NCBI RefSeq assembly: GCF_043641925.1 | Contig: NZ_JBHZRU010000021.1 | Coordinates: forward strand, 4,879-68,878 | Direction: 5' to 3' | Source: Paenisporosarcina quisquiliarum_A | GTDB lineage: Bacteria; Bacillota; Bacilli; Bacillales_A; Planococcaceae | Length of the DNA stretch: 64,000 nt | Shown here: in pieces, positions 8,166 to 16,778 of the stretch | Layout: every line of letters starts with the position of its first letter | Numbering within the stretch: the stretch's first letter is position 1 | Position numbers and translations under genes: made by a program | Notes under the pieces: generated by a model | Databases searched by the model: none | Told to the model about the DNA's origin: nothing | The model's input: the letters and a program-made list of their open reading frames with translations, nothing else

Positions 8166-8555
8166 TTACACGCGACGACGTTTTGGCGGACGGCAACCAT
8201 TATGTGGTACAGGTGTAACATCTTTGATTGCTGTAACGTCAAGTCCAGCGGCTTGAAGTGCACGAATTGCAGCTTCACGACCAGCACCAGGACCTTTTAC
8301 CGTTACTTCTAACGTCTTCAAACCGTGCTCCACAGATGCTTTCGCAGCTGCTTCAGCAGCCATTTGCGCTGCAAATGGAGTTGATTTACGAGAACCTCTG
8401 AAACCAAGTGAACCAGCACTTGACCAAGATACCGCATTTCCTTGCATGTCTGTAATCGTTACAATTGTATTATTAAATGTAGAGCGGATGTGAGCAATAC
8501 CGGATTCGATATTCTTTTTCACACGACGCTTACGTGTTTGTTGTTTACGTGCCAT
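8166..8555 (-). CDS. rpsK: 30S ribosomal protein S11
   Basis: 129 aa with the S11 core GIAHIRSTFNNTIVTITDMQGN and the C-terminal VTPVPHNGCRPPKRRRV. S11 lies on the 30S platform next to the mRNA exit. It is 25 bases after rpsM, with a clear AGGAGG site. The 138-bp gap to rpoA is long for this operon but shows no gene. Confidence 0.98.
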   Translation of the reverse strand: MARKQQTRKRRVKKNIESGIAHIRSTFNNTIVTITDMQGNAVSWSSAGSLGFRGSRKSTPFAAQMAAEAAAKASVEHGLKTLEVTVKGPGAGREAAIRALQAAGLDVTAIKDVTPVPHNGCRPPKRRRV

Positions 8556-8580
8556 GTTAAGAAGAAACCTCCTTTACCGA

Positions 8581-8946
8581 TTATTTTTTCTTGTTAGCAA
8601 CAGTTTTACGAGGACCTTTACGCGTACGCGCATTGTTCTTCGTATTTTGACCGCGCACAGGTAAACCGCGACGGTGACGGATACCACGGAATGAACCGAT
8701 TTCCATCAGACGCTTAATGTTTAATGATACTTCACGGCGAAGGTCACCTTCTACCTTGTAAGCACCGATTGATTCACGGATTTTATTCAACTCGTCTTCT
8801 GTAAGATCACGAACGCGTGCATCTTCAGAAACGCCAGCATTAGCTAGTACCTTTTGAGCAGTTGTTTTACCGATTCCAAAAATATATGTTAATGAAATTA
8901 TAACGCGTTTATCGCGCGGAATGTCAACACCAGCAATACGTGCCAT
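8581..8946 (-). CDS. rpsM: 30S ribosomal protein S13
   Basis: 121 aa. It begins MARIAGVDIPRDKRVIISLTYIFGIGKTTAQ, with the helix-two-turn-helix core, and ends in the basic tail TRKGPRKTVANKKK that reaches the P-site tRNA. It forms bridges with the 50S subunit in the 30S head. It follows rpmJ by 23 bases. Confidence 0.98.
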   Translation of the reverse strand: MARIAGVDIPRDKRVIISLTYIFGIGKTTAQKVLANAGVSEDARVRDLTEDELNKIRESIGAYKVEGDLRREVSLNIKRLMEIGSFRGIRHRRGLPVRGQNTKNNARTRKGPRKTVANKKK

Positions 8947-8969
8947 GTGTGTCGTGCACCTCCTTCAAA

Positions 8970-9083
8970 TTAGCCTTGTTTTTGTTTATGTTTCGGATTT
9001 TCACAGATTACCATTACTTTACCGCGTCGGCGAATTACTTTACATTTTTCGCAGATCGGTTTCACAGATGGTCTCACTTTCAT
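8970..9083 (-). CDS. rpmJ: 50S ribosomal protein L36 (zinc type)
   Basis: 37 aa, starting at the ATG at 9083 with an AGGAGG site. The full zinc ribbon is Cys11, Cys14, Cys27 and His32 (CEKC ... CENPKH). This is the usual rpmJ position between infA and rpsM. Confidence 0.97.
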
Positions 9084-9120
9084 CTAACCCAACCTCCTTG
9101 TTAGTCCGGAGTGCAAAAGA

Positions 9121-9339
9121 TTATTTAAAACGGTATGTGATACGACCGCGAGTTAAATCGTAAGGAGAAAGTTCAATTGTGACTTTATCTCCAGGTAGGA
9201 TGCGGATAAAATGCATACGAATTTTACCAGATACATGCGCAAGAATCGTGTGACCATTTTCCAATTCTACCTTAAACATCGCGTTAGGCAAAGTCTCTAC
9301 AACTGTTCCTTCGACTTCAATTACATCGTCTTTCGCCAT
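9121..9339 (-). CDS. infA: Translation initiation factor IF-1
   Basis: 72 aa, MAKDDVIEVEGTVVETLPNA, an S1/OB-fold protein that blocks the 30S A site during initiation. A TTG lies one codon upstream, but the ATG at 9339 matches the family start and has GGGAG about 9 bases upstream. In Bacillus it follows map and a KOW-domain gene; here the KOW gene is absent and map is only a remnant just upstream. Confidence 0.97.
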   Translation of the reverse strand: MAKDDVIEVEGTVVETLPNAMFKVELENGHTILAHVSGKIRMHFIRILPGDKVTIELSPYDLTRGRITYRFK

Positions 9340-9381
9340 CAACCCTGTCTCCCTTCTGTATAAAAAATCAGGTTCTCATCA

Positions 9382-9741
9382 TCAAATCAAACGGAATGAG
9401 GTACCAATTAGAGTTCGAATGAGCTCTATTCGTTTCAACATATGTTTGTTTTGCATGAGAGATGTTCGAAAGACACTCGTCAGGCTTCGCTTCTGGCAAC
9501 CTACGGAGTAGACTGACCCGGGTGAACCTGTCTCCCTCATGTAAACACGACCGCTCGGAATGCCTTGGATGAGTTCCACCATATCCGTTACACAGATGCT
9601 TCCACGAAACCCATTATACCTTGCCAGAACTAGAAATGCACGAAAGGACAAAGGGATCCTCTTAACCATAACAAATCTTATCCTGCCAACCGTATAGCGG
9701 GCACAATAGCTTTTGCAGCTCTCGAAATAAATTTCGTTCAC
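9382..9741 (-). pseudogene. map: Degenerate remnant of map (methionine aminopeptidase)
   Basis: This is the place where Bacillales carry map (about 250 codons). The only reading left is a 119-codon frame that would start at GTG. Within it, residues 42-66 (9544-9618, YNGFRGSICV ... IQGIPSGRV) clearly match the conserved MetAP block YNGFRGSICVSVNEELVHGIP, and the preceding RIPLSF recalls the AIPSF that comes just before it. The rest does not match: the IDIGAK metal-binding Asp pair, the GHG and FTIEP motifs and the C-terminal half are gone. It overlaps nothing and runs close to infA. An active aminopeptidase is excluded by the missing metal ligands. A working copy must be elsewhere in the genome. 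Confidence 0.8.
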
Positions 9742-9757
9742 AAGCGTGCCGCTAGGT

Positions 9758-10411
9758 TCAGCTGCGGTTGCCCTCTAAAAGAGCGTTCAAATCAGCAAAT
9801 ACCTTATGAATGTCTTGCTGACCGTTTATATTTGTTAGTACACCTTTGTCGCCATAATAGTCAAGCAAAGGTTGTGTTTGCTTCATATTTACTTCCAGAC
9901 GGTTTGTGACCGTTTCCGGATTGTCATCCGCGCGCTGGTAAAGCTCGCCTCCATCTTTGTCGCATTCCCCATCTTTTTGAGGTGGGTTAAAGACTAAATG
10001 GTACGCAGTGCCACATACTTTACAGATGCGACGCCCCGTTAGACGCTTAATCAACTCTTCTTGCTCTACTTGAATATTCAATACGTGTTCTACGTCCTTG
10101 TTCAAATCAGACAAAAGTACATCAAGTGCTTCTGCTTGAGGAACAGTTCGCGGAAACCCGTCCAATAAAAATCCATTTTCACAATCAGGTTTGCTTAATC
10201 TTTCACGGACAATACCGATCGTTACTTCATCAGGTACTAATGCACCTTCATCCATAAACGCTTTGGCTTTAAGGCCTAGTTCCGTACCACCTTTTATAGC
10301 TGCGCGGAACATATCGCCTGTAGAAATATGAGGGATTTCGTACTTCTCAACAATTTTATCTGCTTGAGTGCCTTTACCTGCACCCGGCAGACCCATTAAA
10401 ACGATATTCAT
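9758..10411 (-). CDS. adk: Adenylate kinase (zinc-lid type)
   Basis: 217 aa. Walker A is GLPGAGKGTQ (7-16), the NMP-binding Arg is in FPRTVPQAEAL, and the long LID domain carries the structural metal site Cys130-Cys133-Cys150-Asp153, as in Bacillus. It interconverts 2 ADP with ATP and AMP. It is co-transcribed after secY. Downstream, the usual map gene is degenerate. Confidence 0.98.
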   Translation of the reverse strand: MNIVLMGLPGAGKGTQADKIVEKYEIPHISTGDMFRAAIKGGTELGLKAKAFMDEGALVPDEVTIGIVRERLSKPDCENGFLLDGFPRTVPQAEALDVLLSDLNKDVEHVLNIQVEQEELIKRLTGRRICKVCGTAYHLVFNPPQKDGECDKDGGELYQRADDNPETVTNRLEVNMKQTQPLLDYYGDKGVLTNINGQQDIHKVFADLNALLEGNRS

Positions 10412-10473
10412 ACGTTTTGCCCCCTGCTACAATTTGCAGGTTGAAGGAACGAAAACGTTCCTAAAACCAACTT

Positions 10474-11766
10474 TTATTTCATAAAACCTTTGTAATGACG
10501 TTTTACTAGCTGAGCTTCAAGTTGTTTCATTGTTTCCAGTGCAACACCGACAACAATTAGTAAACTTGTTCCACCGATTTGTGCAGATGCTGGAAGACCA
10601 GCAAAGTTAATGAACAAGATCGGCATAATGGATACTACAGCTAAGAAAATCGCGCCTACGAAAGTTAAACGATACAAAACACTCGTTAGATAGTCTTGTG
10701 TGTTCTTCCCTGGACGAATCCCTGGAATATAAGCACCTTGCTTCTTCAAGTTATCTGCAACGTTTTCAGGATTCACTTGTATAAACGCATAGAAATACGT
10801 AAATGCAATGATTAACGCAACATAGATGAGCATGCCCACCGGTTGAGAATAATCAAAAGTGTTCTGAATGAAATCCGTTACACTATTCTGTCCAAAGAAG
10901 GTAGAAAGCGTTTGTGGTGTAATGATAAACGCAACCGCAAAGATCACCGGAATAACCCCAGCAGCATTCACTTTTAACGGTAAGTGTGTTTGTTGACCAC
11001 CAGTTTGACTGCGGCCCGCAACACGTTTTGCATATTGGATAGGAATTTTACGCAACGCTTGTTGAACATAAATTACTCCTACAGTAACAGCAATAATCGC
11101 TAAAACTAAAAGTGCCATGATCGCAATACGGATGAACAAATCATCACCAGCGCCATCAATTTGTTGTGCATAGATTTGGTTAGCAGCTCCAGGAATCGCA
11201 GCAACGATACCAGCAAAGATAATAATGGAAATACCATTACCAACACCTTTAGCAGTAATTTGCTCAGATAACCAAAGTAGGAACGCAGTTCCTCCTGTTA
11301 ACACAATCGCAATCACAATATACGTTTGTATGCCATCGTCTTTAATTAAAGATCCGCCATACATGCGGTTAAATCCGTATGACATAGCAATCGCTTGAAT
11401 GAACGCTAACACGATTGTGAAGTAACGTGTGAACTGCGCAAGTTTACGTCTTCCGACTTCACCTTGTTTCGCCCACTCCGTAAACTTCGGTACAACATCC
11501 ATTTGTAACAACTGTACAATAATCGATGCTGTAATGTATGGCATAATCCCCATTGCTAAAATCGAGAAGTTAGCAAGGGCACCGCCACCAAATGTATTCA
11601 AGAAACCAATTAAACTAAATTGGTCTGTCGCTTGCAGAACTGCAGCGTCTACGTTTGGTACTGGAATGAAAGTTCCAATACGGAAAACGATTAACATTAG
11701 AAGTGTAAAAATGATTTTATTTCGTATATCTCTCACGCGCATAAAGTTGGAGATCGTTTGAAACAT
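10474..11766 (-). CDS. secY: Protein translocase subunit SecY
   Basis: 430 aa, ten transmembrane segments. It begins MFQTISNFMRVRDIRNKIIFTLLMLIVFRIGTFIPVP. The pore and plug region follows, and the cytoplasmic loops that bind SecA and the ribosome (KRVAGRSQTGGQQTHLPLKVN and NPENVADNLKKQGAYIPGIRPG) are present. It forms the protein-conducting channel with SecE (encoded at 39.9-40.1 kb here) and SecG. Its start overlaps the rplO stop by one base. Confidence 0.98.
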   Translation of the reverse strand: MFQTISNFMRVRDIRNKIIFTLLMLIVFRIGTFIPVPNVDAAVLQATDQFSLIGFLNTFGGGALANFSILAMGIMPYITASIIVQLLQMDVVPKFTEWAKQGEVGRRKLAQFTRYFTIVLAFIQAIAMSYGFNRMYGGSLIKDDGIQTYIVIAIVLTGGTAFLLWLSEQITAKGVGNGISIIIFAGIVAAIPGAANQIYAQQIDGAGDDLFIRIAIMALLVLAIIAVTVGVIYVQQALRKIPIQYAKRVAGRSQTGGQQTHLPLKVNAAGVIPVIFAVAFIITPQTLSTFFGQNSVTDFIQNTFDYSQPVGMLIYVALIIAFTYFYAFIQVNPENVADNLKKQGAYIPGIRPGKNTQDYLTSVLYRLTFVGAIFLAVVSIMPILFINFAGLPASAQIGGTSLLIVVGVALETMKQLEAQLVKRHYKGFMK

Positions 11767-12206
11767 TATACCACCTCAGTTTGTCCGCCCGCTGTCTCGA
11801 TTGCTTCTTTTGCTGAAGCAGAGAACTTGTGAGCTTTAACAGTAAGCTTTCTGTCAAGAGATCCGTTACCGAGAATCTTGATTCCAGCTTTTTCGCTGCT
11901 CACATAACCAGTTTCAAGAAGCAATGCAGGTGTTACCTCTGTACCTTCATCGAAACGGTTTAATGTATCAAGGTTCACAATAGCGTACTCTTTACGATTA
12001 ATGTTCGTAAATCCACGTTTTGGTAAACGACGGAACAATGGGTTTTGACCGCCTTCAAATCCTGGACGAACACCTCCGCCAGAACGAGCGTTTTGACCTT
12101 TATGACCTTTACCTGCAGTTTTACCATTACCAGAACCAATCCCGCGACCTTTACGTTTACGTACTCCACGTGATCCTTCTGCTGGTTTTAACTCATGCAA
12201 TTTCAT
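11766..12206 (-). CDS. rplO: 50S ribosomal protein L15
   Basis: 146 aa with the glycine- and arginine-rich extended arm SRGVRKRKGRGIGSGNGKTAGKGHKGQ (residues about 13-39) that threads through 23S rRNA, followed by the globular domain. It sits between rpmD and secY as usual. Confidence 0.98.
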   Translation of the reverse strand: MKLHELKPAEGSRGVRKRKGRGIGSGNGKTAGKGHKGQNARSGGGVRPGFEGGQNPLFRRLPKRGFTNINRKEYAIVNLDTLNRFDEGTEVTPALLLETGYVSSEKAGIKILGNGSLDRKLTVKAHKFSASAKEAIETAGGQTEVV

Positions 12207-12235
12207 AGGGTGACACCTCCTTATTCTTAAACTTC

Positions 12236-12418
12236 TTATAGTTCCTTAACAGAAACTAAATGAGCGACTTTTTTAACCATCCCACGGATAGCTGCATTGT
12301 CAGCGTGCTCAACTGTTTGATGCATTTTACGTAATCCAAGAGCTTCTACTGTTTTGCGTTGATCTGGTTTTGTACCGATAACGCTACGAGTGAGGGTAAC
12401 TTCTAGTTTGTTTGACAT
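12236..12418 (-). CDS. rpmD: 50S ribosomal protein L30
   Basis: 60 aa: MSNKLEVTLTRSVIGTKPDQRKTVEALGLRKMHQTVEHAD. This is the full short bacterial L30, between rpsE and rplO. Confidence 0.97.
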   Translation of the reverse strand: MSNKLEVTLTRSVIGTKPDQRKTVEALGLRKMHQTVEHADNAAIRGMVKKVAHLVSVKEL

Positions 12419-12431
12419 GTCATTTCCCCCC

Positions 12432-12932
12432 TTAACCTAACAGTTCTTCTACTGTTTTACCGCGTAATTTAGCAACATCTTCTACACGTTTTAATTCTGT
12501 TAATCCTTGGATAGTTGCACGGACCATGTTAATTGGTGTGTTTGAACCAAGTGATTTAGAAAGAATATCTGTAATACCAGCAAGTTCTAATACCGCACGA
12601 ACCGGGCCACCAGCAATTACACCAGTACCTGGAGCAGCAGGTTTAATTAGAATTTCACCAGCGCCAAAGTTACCGATGATTAAGTGTGGAGTAGTACCAC
12701 GAACCATTGGCACTTCGATCAGGTTTTTCTTCGCATCTTCAACTGCTTTACGGATAGCATCTGGAACTTCTTGTGCTTTACCAGTACCAAATCCTACGTG
12801 GCCGTTTTTGTCACCAACAACAACCAATGCAGAGAAGCGGAAACGACGTCCACCTTTTACAACTTTAGCTACGCGGTTAATAGTAACAACGCGTTCTTCA
12901 AGTTCAAGTTTGTTTGGATCAATGTGACGCAT
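12432..12932 (-). CDS. rpsE: 30S ribosomal protein S5
   Basis: 166 aa. The N-terminal dsRNA-binding-like domain (RVVTINRVAKVVKGGRRFRFSALVVVGD) is followed by the GTG.PVRAVLELAGI C-terminal domain. S5 shapes the mRNA entry site and decoding fidelity. The spectinomycin-site loop VVKGGRR looks unaltered. Neighbours rplR and rpmD are as expected. Confidence 0.98.
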   Translation of the reverse strand: MRHIDPNKLELEERVVTINRVAKVVKGGRRFRFSALVVVGDKNGHVGFGTGKAQEVPDAIRKAVEDAKKNLIEVPMVRGTTPHLIIGNFGAGEILIKPAAPGTGVIAGGPVRAVLELAGITDILSKSLGSNTPINMVRATIQGLTELKRVEDVAKLRGKTVEELLG

Positions 12933-12953
12933 GAAATGTGTCCCTCCTTCTTC

Positions 12954-13310
12954 TTAAAATTCTAAGCCATTTTCGCGAGCAGCTTCAGCTAAAGCTTTAA
13001 CGCGTCCATGATATAAGTAACCGCCACGGTCGAATACAACAGATTTGATGTTTTTTTCCGTAGCACGTTTAGCGATTGATTCACCGATAGCTTTTGCAGA
13101 CTCTACATTACCTTTACCATCGAAATCTTTTTCCATAGTAGAAGCACTTACAAGTGTTACACCAGCCACGTCATCGATTAATTGCGCATACAAGTGTTTG
13201 TTAGAACGGAATACGTTTAAACGTGGACGTTCAGCAGTACCCGTAATTTTAGAGCGTACACGAGCATGACGTTTTTTACGAACTTGATTTTTATCTTGTT
13301 TCGTAATCAC
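12954..13310 (-). CDS. rplR: 50S ribosomal protein L18
   Basis: 118 aa from the GTG at 13310, giving MITKQDKNQVRKKRHARVRSK as in Bacillus, with AAAGGAG 8 bases upstream. A second in-frame GTG at 13319 falls inside that ribosome site and is rejected. The basic N-terminus and the DRGGYLYHGRVKALAEAARE C-terminus bind 5S rRNA. Confidence 0.97.
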   Translation of the reverse strand: MITKQDKNQVRKKRHARVRSKITGTAERPRLNVFRSNKHLYAQLIDDVAGVTLVSASTMEKDFDGKGNVESAKAIGESIAKRATEKNIKSVVFDRGGYLYHGRVKALAEAARENGLEF

Positions 13311-13342
13311 AGAGGTCACTCCTTTCTAATGCTTAAGCAGCA

Positions 13343-13882
13343 TTATTTACCTGTTTTACCTTCTTTACGACGAACAACTTCGCCTTCATAACGAATCCCT
13401 TTACCTTTATAAGGCTCAGGTGGACGTACTTGACGGATGTTTGATGCTAAAGCACCAACGCGTTCTTTGTTAATTCCTTTGATGCTGATCTTAGTGTTTG
13501 TAGGAACTTCTACAACTAAGCCATCTTCAGGAGTGAATTCAACTGGATGAGAGTAACCAACATTCAATACAAGTTTTTCTCCTTGTAGAGAAGCACGGTA
13601 ACCTACACCAACTAATTCAAGATTACGTTCGAATCCTTTAGATACACCCTCAACCATGTTTGCAAGCAAAGCACGAGTTGTACCATGAATAGTACGGTGT
13701 TCTTTTGATTCAGAAGGACGTGTTAATGTAACAACGTTCCCTTCAAGCTCTATTTTAATATCTGCATTAAAAGTACGAGTAAGCTCGCCTTTTGGACCTT
13801 TTACAGTTACTTCGTTGTTTTTACCGATAGTAACAGTAACGTCTGCAGGAACCTCAATTGGTTTTTTACCTACACGAGACAT
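13343..13882 (-). CDS. rplF: 50S ribosomal protein L6
   Basis: 179 aa, two tandem L6 folds. It begins MSRVGKKPIEVPADVTVTI and has the conserved C-terminal block ASNIRQVRPPEPYKGKGIRYEGE. L6 lies near the factor-binding site at the base of the L7/L12 stalk. Confidence 0.98.
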   Translation of the reverse strand: MSRVGKKPIEVPADVTVTIGKNNEVTVKGPKGELTRTFNADIKIELEGNVVTLTRPSESKEHRTIHGTTRALLANMVEGVSKGFERNLELVGVGYRASLQGEKLVLNVGYSHPVEFTPEDGLVVEVPTNTKISIKGINKERVGALASNIRQVRPPEPYKGKGIRYEGEVVRRKEGKTGK

Positions 13883-13912
13883 TCTTTTGCACCTCCATTC
13901 GTTTGTTGCTTA

Positions 13913-14311
13913 TTACCAAACGTACGCTACGATTTCTCCGCCAACTTGTTTAGCGCGAGCTTCTTTGTCAGTCAATAGACCATGAGAAGTTGAAACCAAA
14001 GCAATACCAAGACCATTTAATACTCTAGGCACCTCATCAGTTTTCGCATAAACGCGAAGACCTGGTTTTGAAATACGTTTAAGACCAGTAATAACGCGTT
14101 CGTTGTTTTGACCGTATTTTAAGAAAATGCGAATGATACCTTGTTTGCTATCTTCTACGTATTCTACGTCACGAACAAAACCTTCACGTTTAAGGATCTC
14201 AGCGATCTCTTTTTTCATGTTTGAAGCAGGTACTTCCAGTTTCTCGTGGCGAACCATGTTCGCGTTACGAATACGTGTAAGCATATCTGCAATCGGATCT
14301 GTCATTGTCAT
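13913..14311 (-). CDS. rpsH: 30S ribosomal protein S8
   Basis: 132 aa: MTMTDPIADMLTRIRNANMVRHEKLEVPASNMKKEIAEILKREGF, ending VGGEIVAYVW. It binds the central domain of 16S rRNA and is a known translational regulator of spc operons in some bacteria. Confidence 0.98.
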   Translation of the reverse strand: MTMTDPIADMLTRIRNANMVRHEKLEVPASNMKKEIAEILKREGFVRDVEYVEDSKQGIIRIFLKYGQNNERVITGLKRISKPGLRVYAKTDEVPRVLNGLGIALVSTSHGLLTDKEARAKQVGGEIVAYVW

Positions 14312-14340
14312 TACATTTACCTCCTTCCCAATTTAGGGGA

Positions 14341-14526
14341 TTACCAGCTGGCTTTTTTAACGCCAGGAATTTGTCCCTTGTAAGCAAGTTCACGGAAACA
14401 AATACGGCAAAGTTTAAATTTACGTAAGACCGAATGCGGACGACCGCAACGTTCACAACGTGTGTAAGCTTGTACATTATGCTTTGGCGTGCGCTTTTGT
14501 TTAGCGATCATTGATTTTTTAGCCAC
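14341..14526 (-). CDS. rpsN: 30S ribosomal protein S14 type Z
   Basis: 61 aa, the short zinc-binding form, with Cys24-Cys27 and Cys40-Cys43 (CERC ... CRIC) and the ending KGQIPGVKKASW. Bacillus also encodes a longer zinc-free S14 elsewhere for zinc starvation; none is seen here. Confidence 0.97.
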   Translation of the reverse strand: MAKKSMIAKQKRTPKHNVQAYTRCERCGRPHSVLRKFKLCRICFRELAYKGQIPGVKKASW

Positions 14527-14545
14527 GTTTACGCCTCCCTTATGT

Positions 14546-15085
14546 TTACTTTTGGAACGGCATTCCGAATTGTGTTAATAACTCACGAGCTTCTTCATCA
14601 GAGTTCGCAGTTGTTACAATTACGATGTCCATACCGCGTACTTTAGACACTTTATCGTAGTCGATTTCAGGGAAAATCAATTGCTCTTTAACACCTAATG
14701 TGTAGTTACCGCGACCGTCGAATGCTTTTTTAGAAACACCACGGAAGTCACGAACACGTGGAAGTGAGATAGCGATTAATTTGTCCAGGAAATCATACAT
14801 ACGCTCGCCGCGTAATGTTACTTTCGCGCCGATTGGCATACCCTCACGAAGACGGAAACCAGCGATAGATTTCTTAGCTTTAGTTACAACAGGTTTTTGA
14901 CCTGTAATAGTAGTTAATTCTTCAACAGCTGCATCAAGTGCTTTTGTGTTTTGAACAGCGTCACCAACACCCATGTTGATAACGATTTTGTCTACTTTAG
15001 GCACTTGCATAACTGATTTATATTCAAACTTGCTCATTAGAGCAGGAGAAACTTCCTTAAGAAACTTTTCTTTTAGGCGGTTCAT
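14546..15085 (-). CDS. rplE: 50S ribosomal protein L5
   Basis: 179 aa: MNRLKEKFLKEVSPALMSKFEYKSVMQVPKVDKIVINMGVGDA, with the RDFRGVSKKAFDGRGNYTLG loop that touches the P-site tRNA and 5S rRNA. It sits between rplX and rpsN as usual. Confidence 0.98.
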   Translation of the reverse strand: MNRLKEKFLKEVSPALMSKFEYKSVMQVPKVDKIVINMGVGDAVQNTKALDAAVEELTTITGQKPVVTKAKKSIAGFRLREGMPIGAKVTLRGERMYDFLDKLIAISLPRVRDFRGVSKKAFDGRGNYTLGVKEQLIFPEIDYDKVSKVRGMDIVIVTTANSDEEARELLTQFGMPFQK

Positions 15086-15110
15086 GTGTGTACCTCCCTT
15101 CTTCTTTTAC

Positions 15111-15422
15111 TTATTTGTCGATTGATTCGCCTGATTTTTTAGCAATGCGAATTTTCTTACCATCTTCCACTTTGTAACCTACGCGAGTCGGCTCGCCAGA
15201 TTTAGGGTCGATTAGCATTACGTTTGAAACGTGAATTGAAGCTTCTTGATTCACAATTCCACCTTGCGGGTTTGCCTGGTTAGGTTTCATATGTTTTTTC
15301 ACGATGTTAAGACCTTCAACTAAAACGCGGTCTTTTTTCGGGAAAGAAGCAATGATAGTACCAGTTTTACCTTTCTCTTTACCAGAGATCACCATAACTT
15401 TGTCGCCTTTTTTAACGTGCAT
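15111..15422 (-). CDS. rplX: 50S ribosomal protein L24
   Basis: 103 aa with an N-terminal KOW motif (MHVKKGDKVMVISGKEKGKTGTI). It is an early assembly protein near the exit tunnel. AGGAGG precedes the ATG. Confidence 0.98.
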   Translation of the reverse strand: MHVKKGDKVMVISGKEKGKTGTIIASFPKKDRVLVEGLNIVKKHMKPNQANPQGGIVNQEASIHVSNVMLIDPKSGEPTRVGYKVEDGKKIRIAKKSGESIDK

Positions 15423-15458
15423 TCTATCGCACCTCCTTGATTGGCACTTTCATGTATA

Positions 15459-15827
15459 TTAAAGAACTTCCGGAGCTAAAGATACGATTTTCATGAAGCT
15501 GTTGTCACGTAATTCACGTGCTACAGGTCCGAAAATACGAGTTCCGCGCGGGCCTTTATCGTCTTTGATAATAACGCAAGCATTTTCATCAAATTTGATA
15601 TAAGTACCGTCTTTACGGCGTACACCGCTTTTAGTGCGAACGATAACAGCTTTAACGACGTCACCCTTCTTGACAACGCCACCTGGTGTTGCTTTCTTAA
15701 CTGTACACACGACGATATCGCCGATGTTAGCAGTTTTACGACCAGAACCACCAAGCACTTTAATTGTTAAAACTTCACGTGCACCTGAGTTGTCAGCAAC
15801 TTTCATACGACTCTCTTGTTGGATCAC
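15459..15827 (-). CDS. rplN: 50S ribosomal protein L14
   Basis: 122 aa: MIQQESRMKVADNSGAREVLTIKVLGGSGR, with the GPRGTRIFGPVARELRD block. It forms the inter-subunit bridge and is the docking site of the silencing factor RsfS. Confidence 0.98.
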   Translation of the reverse strand: MIQQESRMKVADNSGAREVLTIKVLGGSGRKTANIGDIVVCTVKKATPGGVVKKGDVVKAVIVRTKSGVRRKDGTYIKFDENACVIIKDDKGPRGTRIFGPVARELRDNSFMKIVSLAPEVL

Positions 15828-15870
15828 TTAGGTAACCTCCTCTCGGAATTTGGTGTATTCCGAACTTTAT

Positions 15871-16134
15871 TTAGATAACTACCGCTTTTTCTACAACTTC
15901 CACTAGACGGAAACGTTTTGTAGCTGACAGCGGGCGAGTTTCCATGATACGAACTACGTCGCCTAATTTAGCTTCGTTTAATTCATCATGAGCCTTGAAC
16001 TTTTTCGAGTATTTAACACGTTTGCCGTAAAGCTTGTGTTTTTTGTATGTTTCAATCATTACAGTAATCGTTTTGTCCATTTTGTCTGAAACAACACGGC
16101 CTGTATATACTTTACGTTGATTACGCTCAGTCAT
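15871..16134 (-). CDS. rpsQ: 30S ribosomal protein S17
   Basis: 87 aa OB-fold protein: MTERNQRKVYTGRVVSDKMDKTITVMIETYKKHKLYGKRVKYSKKFKAHDE. It binds 16S rRNA helices 7 and 11. It follows rpmC by 18 bases. Confidence 0.98.
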   Translation of the reverse strand: MTERNQRKVYTGRVVSDKMDKTITVMIETYKKHKLYGKRVKYSKKFKAHDELNEAKLGDVVRIMETRPLSATKRFRLVEVVEKAVVI

Positions 16135-16152
16135 GCCTGAAAACCTCCTTTA

Positions 16153-16353
16153 TCAGTTATTTGCACTGATTTCTCTTTCACGAATCACAGTTTTCATACG
16201 CGCGATACCTTTGCGTACTTCACGAATACGAGCTGTGTTCTCTAATTGACCAGTCGCCAATTGGAAGCGAAGGTTGAAAAGCTCTTCTTTCAGTGATTTC
16301 ACTTTTTGTTCGATTTCTGCAGTGGTAAGGTCACGGAGTTCATTAGCTTTCAT
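16153..16353 (-). CDS. rpmC: 50S ribosomal protein L29
   Basis: 66 aa from the ATG at 16353 (MKANELRDLTTAEIEQKVKSLKEELFNLRFQLATGQLENT). The frame is open 8 codons further up, but that start would be non-standard for L29. The gene overlaps the end of rplP by 11 bases. L29 lies at the tunnel exit, where trigger factor and SRP dock. Confidence 0.97.
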   Translation of the reverse strand: MKANELRDLTTAEIEQKVKSLKEELFNLRFQLATGQLENTARIREVRKGIARMKTVIREREISANN

Positions 16354-16777
16354 TAGATTCACCACCAATTTCTTCACGTTTTACAATTTTGCATTTCACA
16401 GGAAGTTTATGTGATGCAAGTCGAAGTGCTTCACGTGCGATCTCTTCAGATACACCAGCAATTTCAAACATGATCTTTCCTGGTTTAACTACTGCAACCC
16501 AACCTTCAGGAGCACCTTTACCAGAACCCATTCGTACTTCAAGAGGCTTTTTAGTATAAGGCTTGTGCGGGAAAATCTTAATCCATACTTTACCGCCACG
16601 TTTCATGTAACGTGTCATTGCAATACGTGCAGATTCAATCTGACGGTTAGTGATCCAGCTAGCTTCAACAGCTTGTAATCCGAATTCACCGAATGTTACT
16701 TCTTTACCGCCTTTTGCTTCCCCACGCATTTTTCCGCGATGTTCGCGACGATATTTAACGCGTTTAGGCATTAACAT
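16343..16777 (-). CDS. rplP: 50S ribosomal protein L16
   Basis: 144 aa from the ATG at 16777 (MLMPKRVKYRREHRGKMRG). The upstream 63 codons of open frame lie within rpsC and are not part of it. The signature RMGSGKGAPEGWVAVVKPGKIMFE is intact. It helps position the A-site tRNA. Confidence 0.98.
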   Translation of the reverse strand: MLMPKRVKYRREHRGKMRGEAKGGKEVTFGEFGLQAVEASWITNRQIESARIAMTRYMKRGGKVWIKIFPHKPYTKKPLEVRMGSGKGAPEGWVAVVKPGKIMFEIAGVSEEIAREALRLASHKLPVKCKIVKREEIGGESNES

Positions 16778-16778
16778 A

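Noticed and set aside
9382..9741. A novel 119-aa protein gene
   Set aside because: The conserved MetAP block in the map position makes a gene remnant the simpler explanation; no ribosome site of normal strength precedes the GTG.
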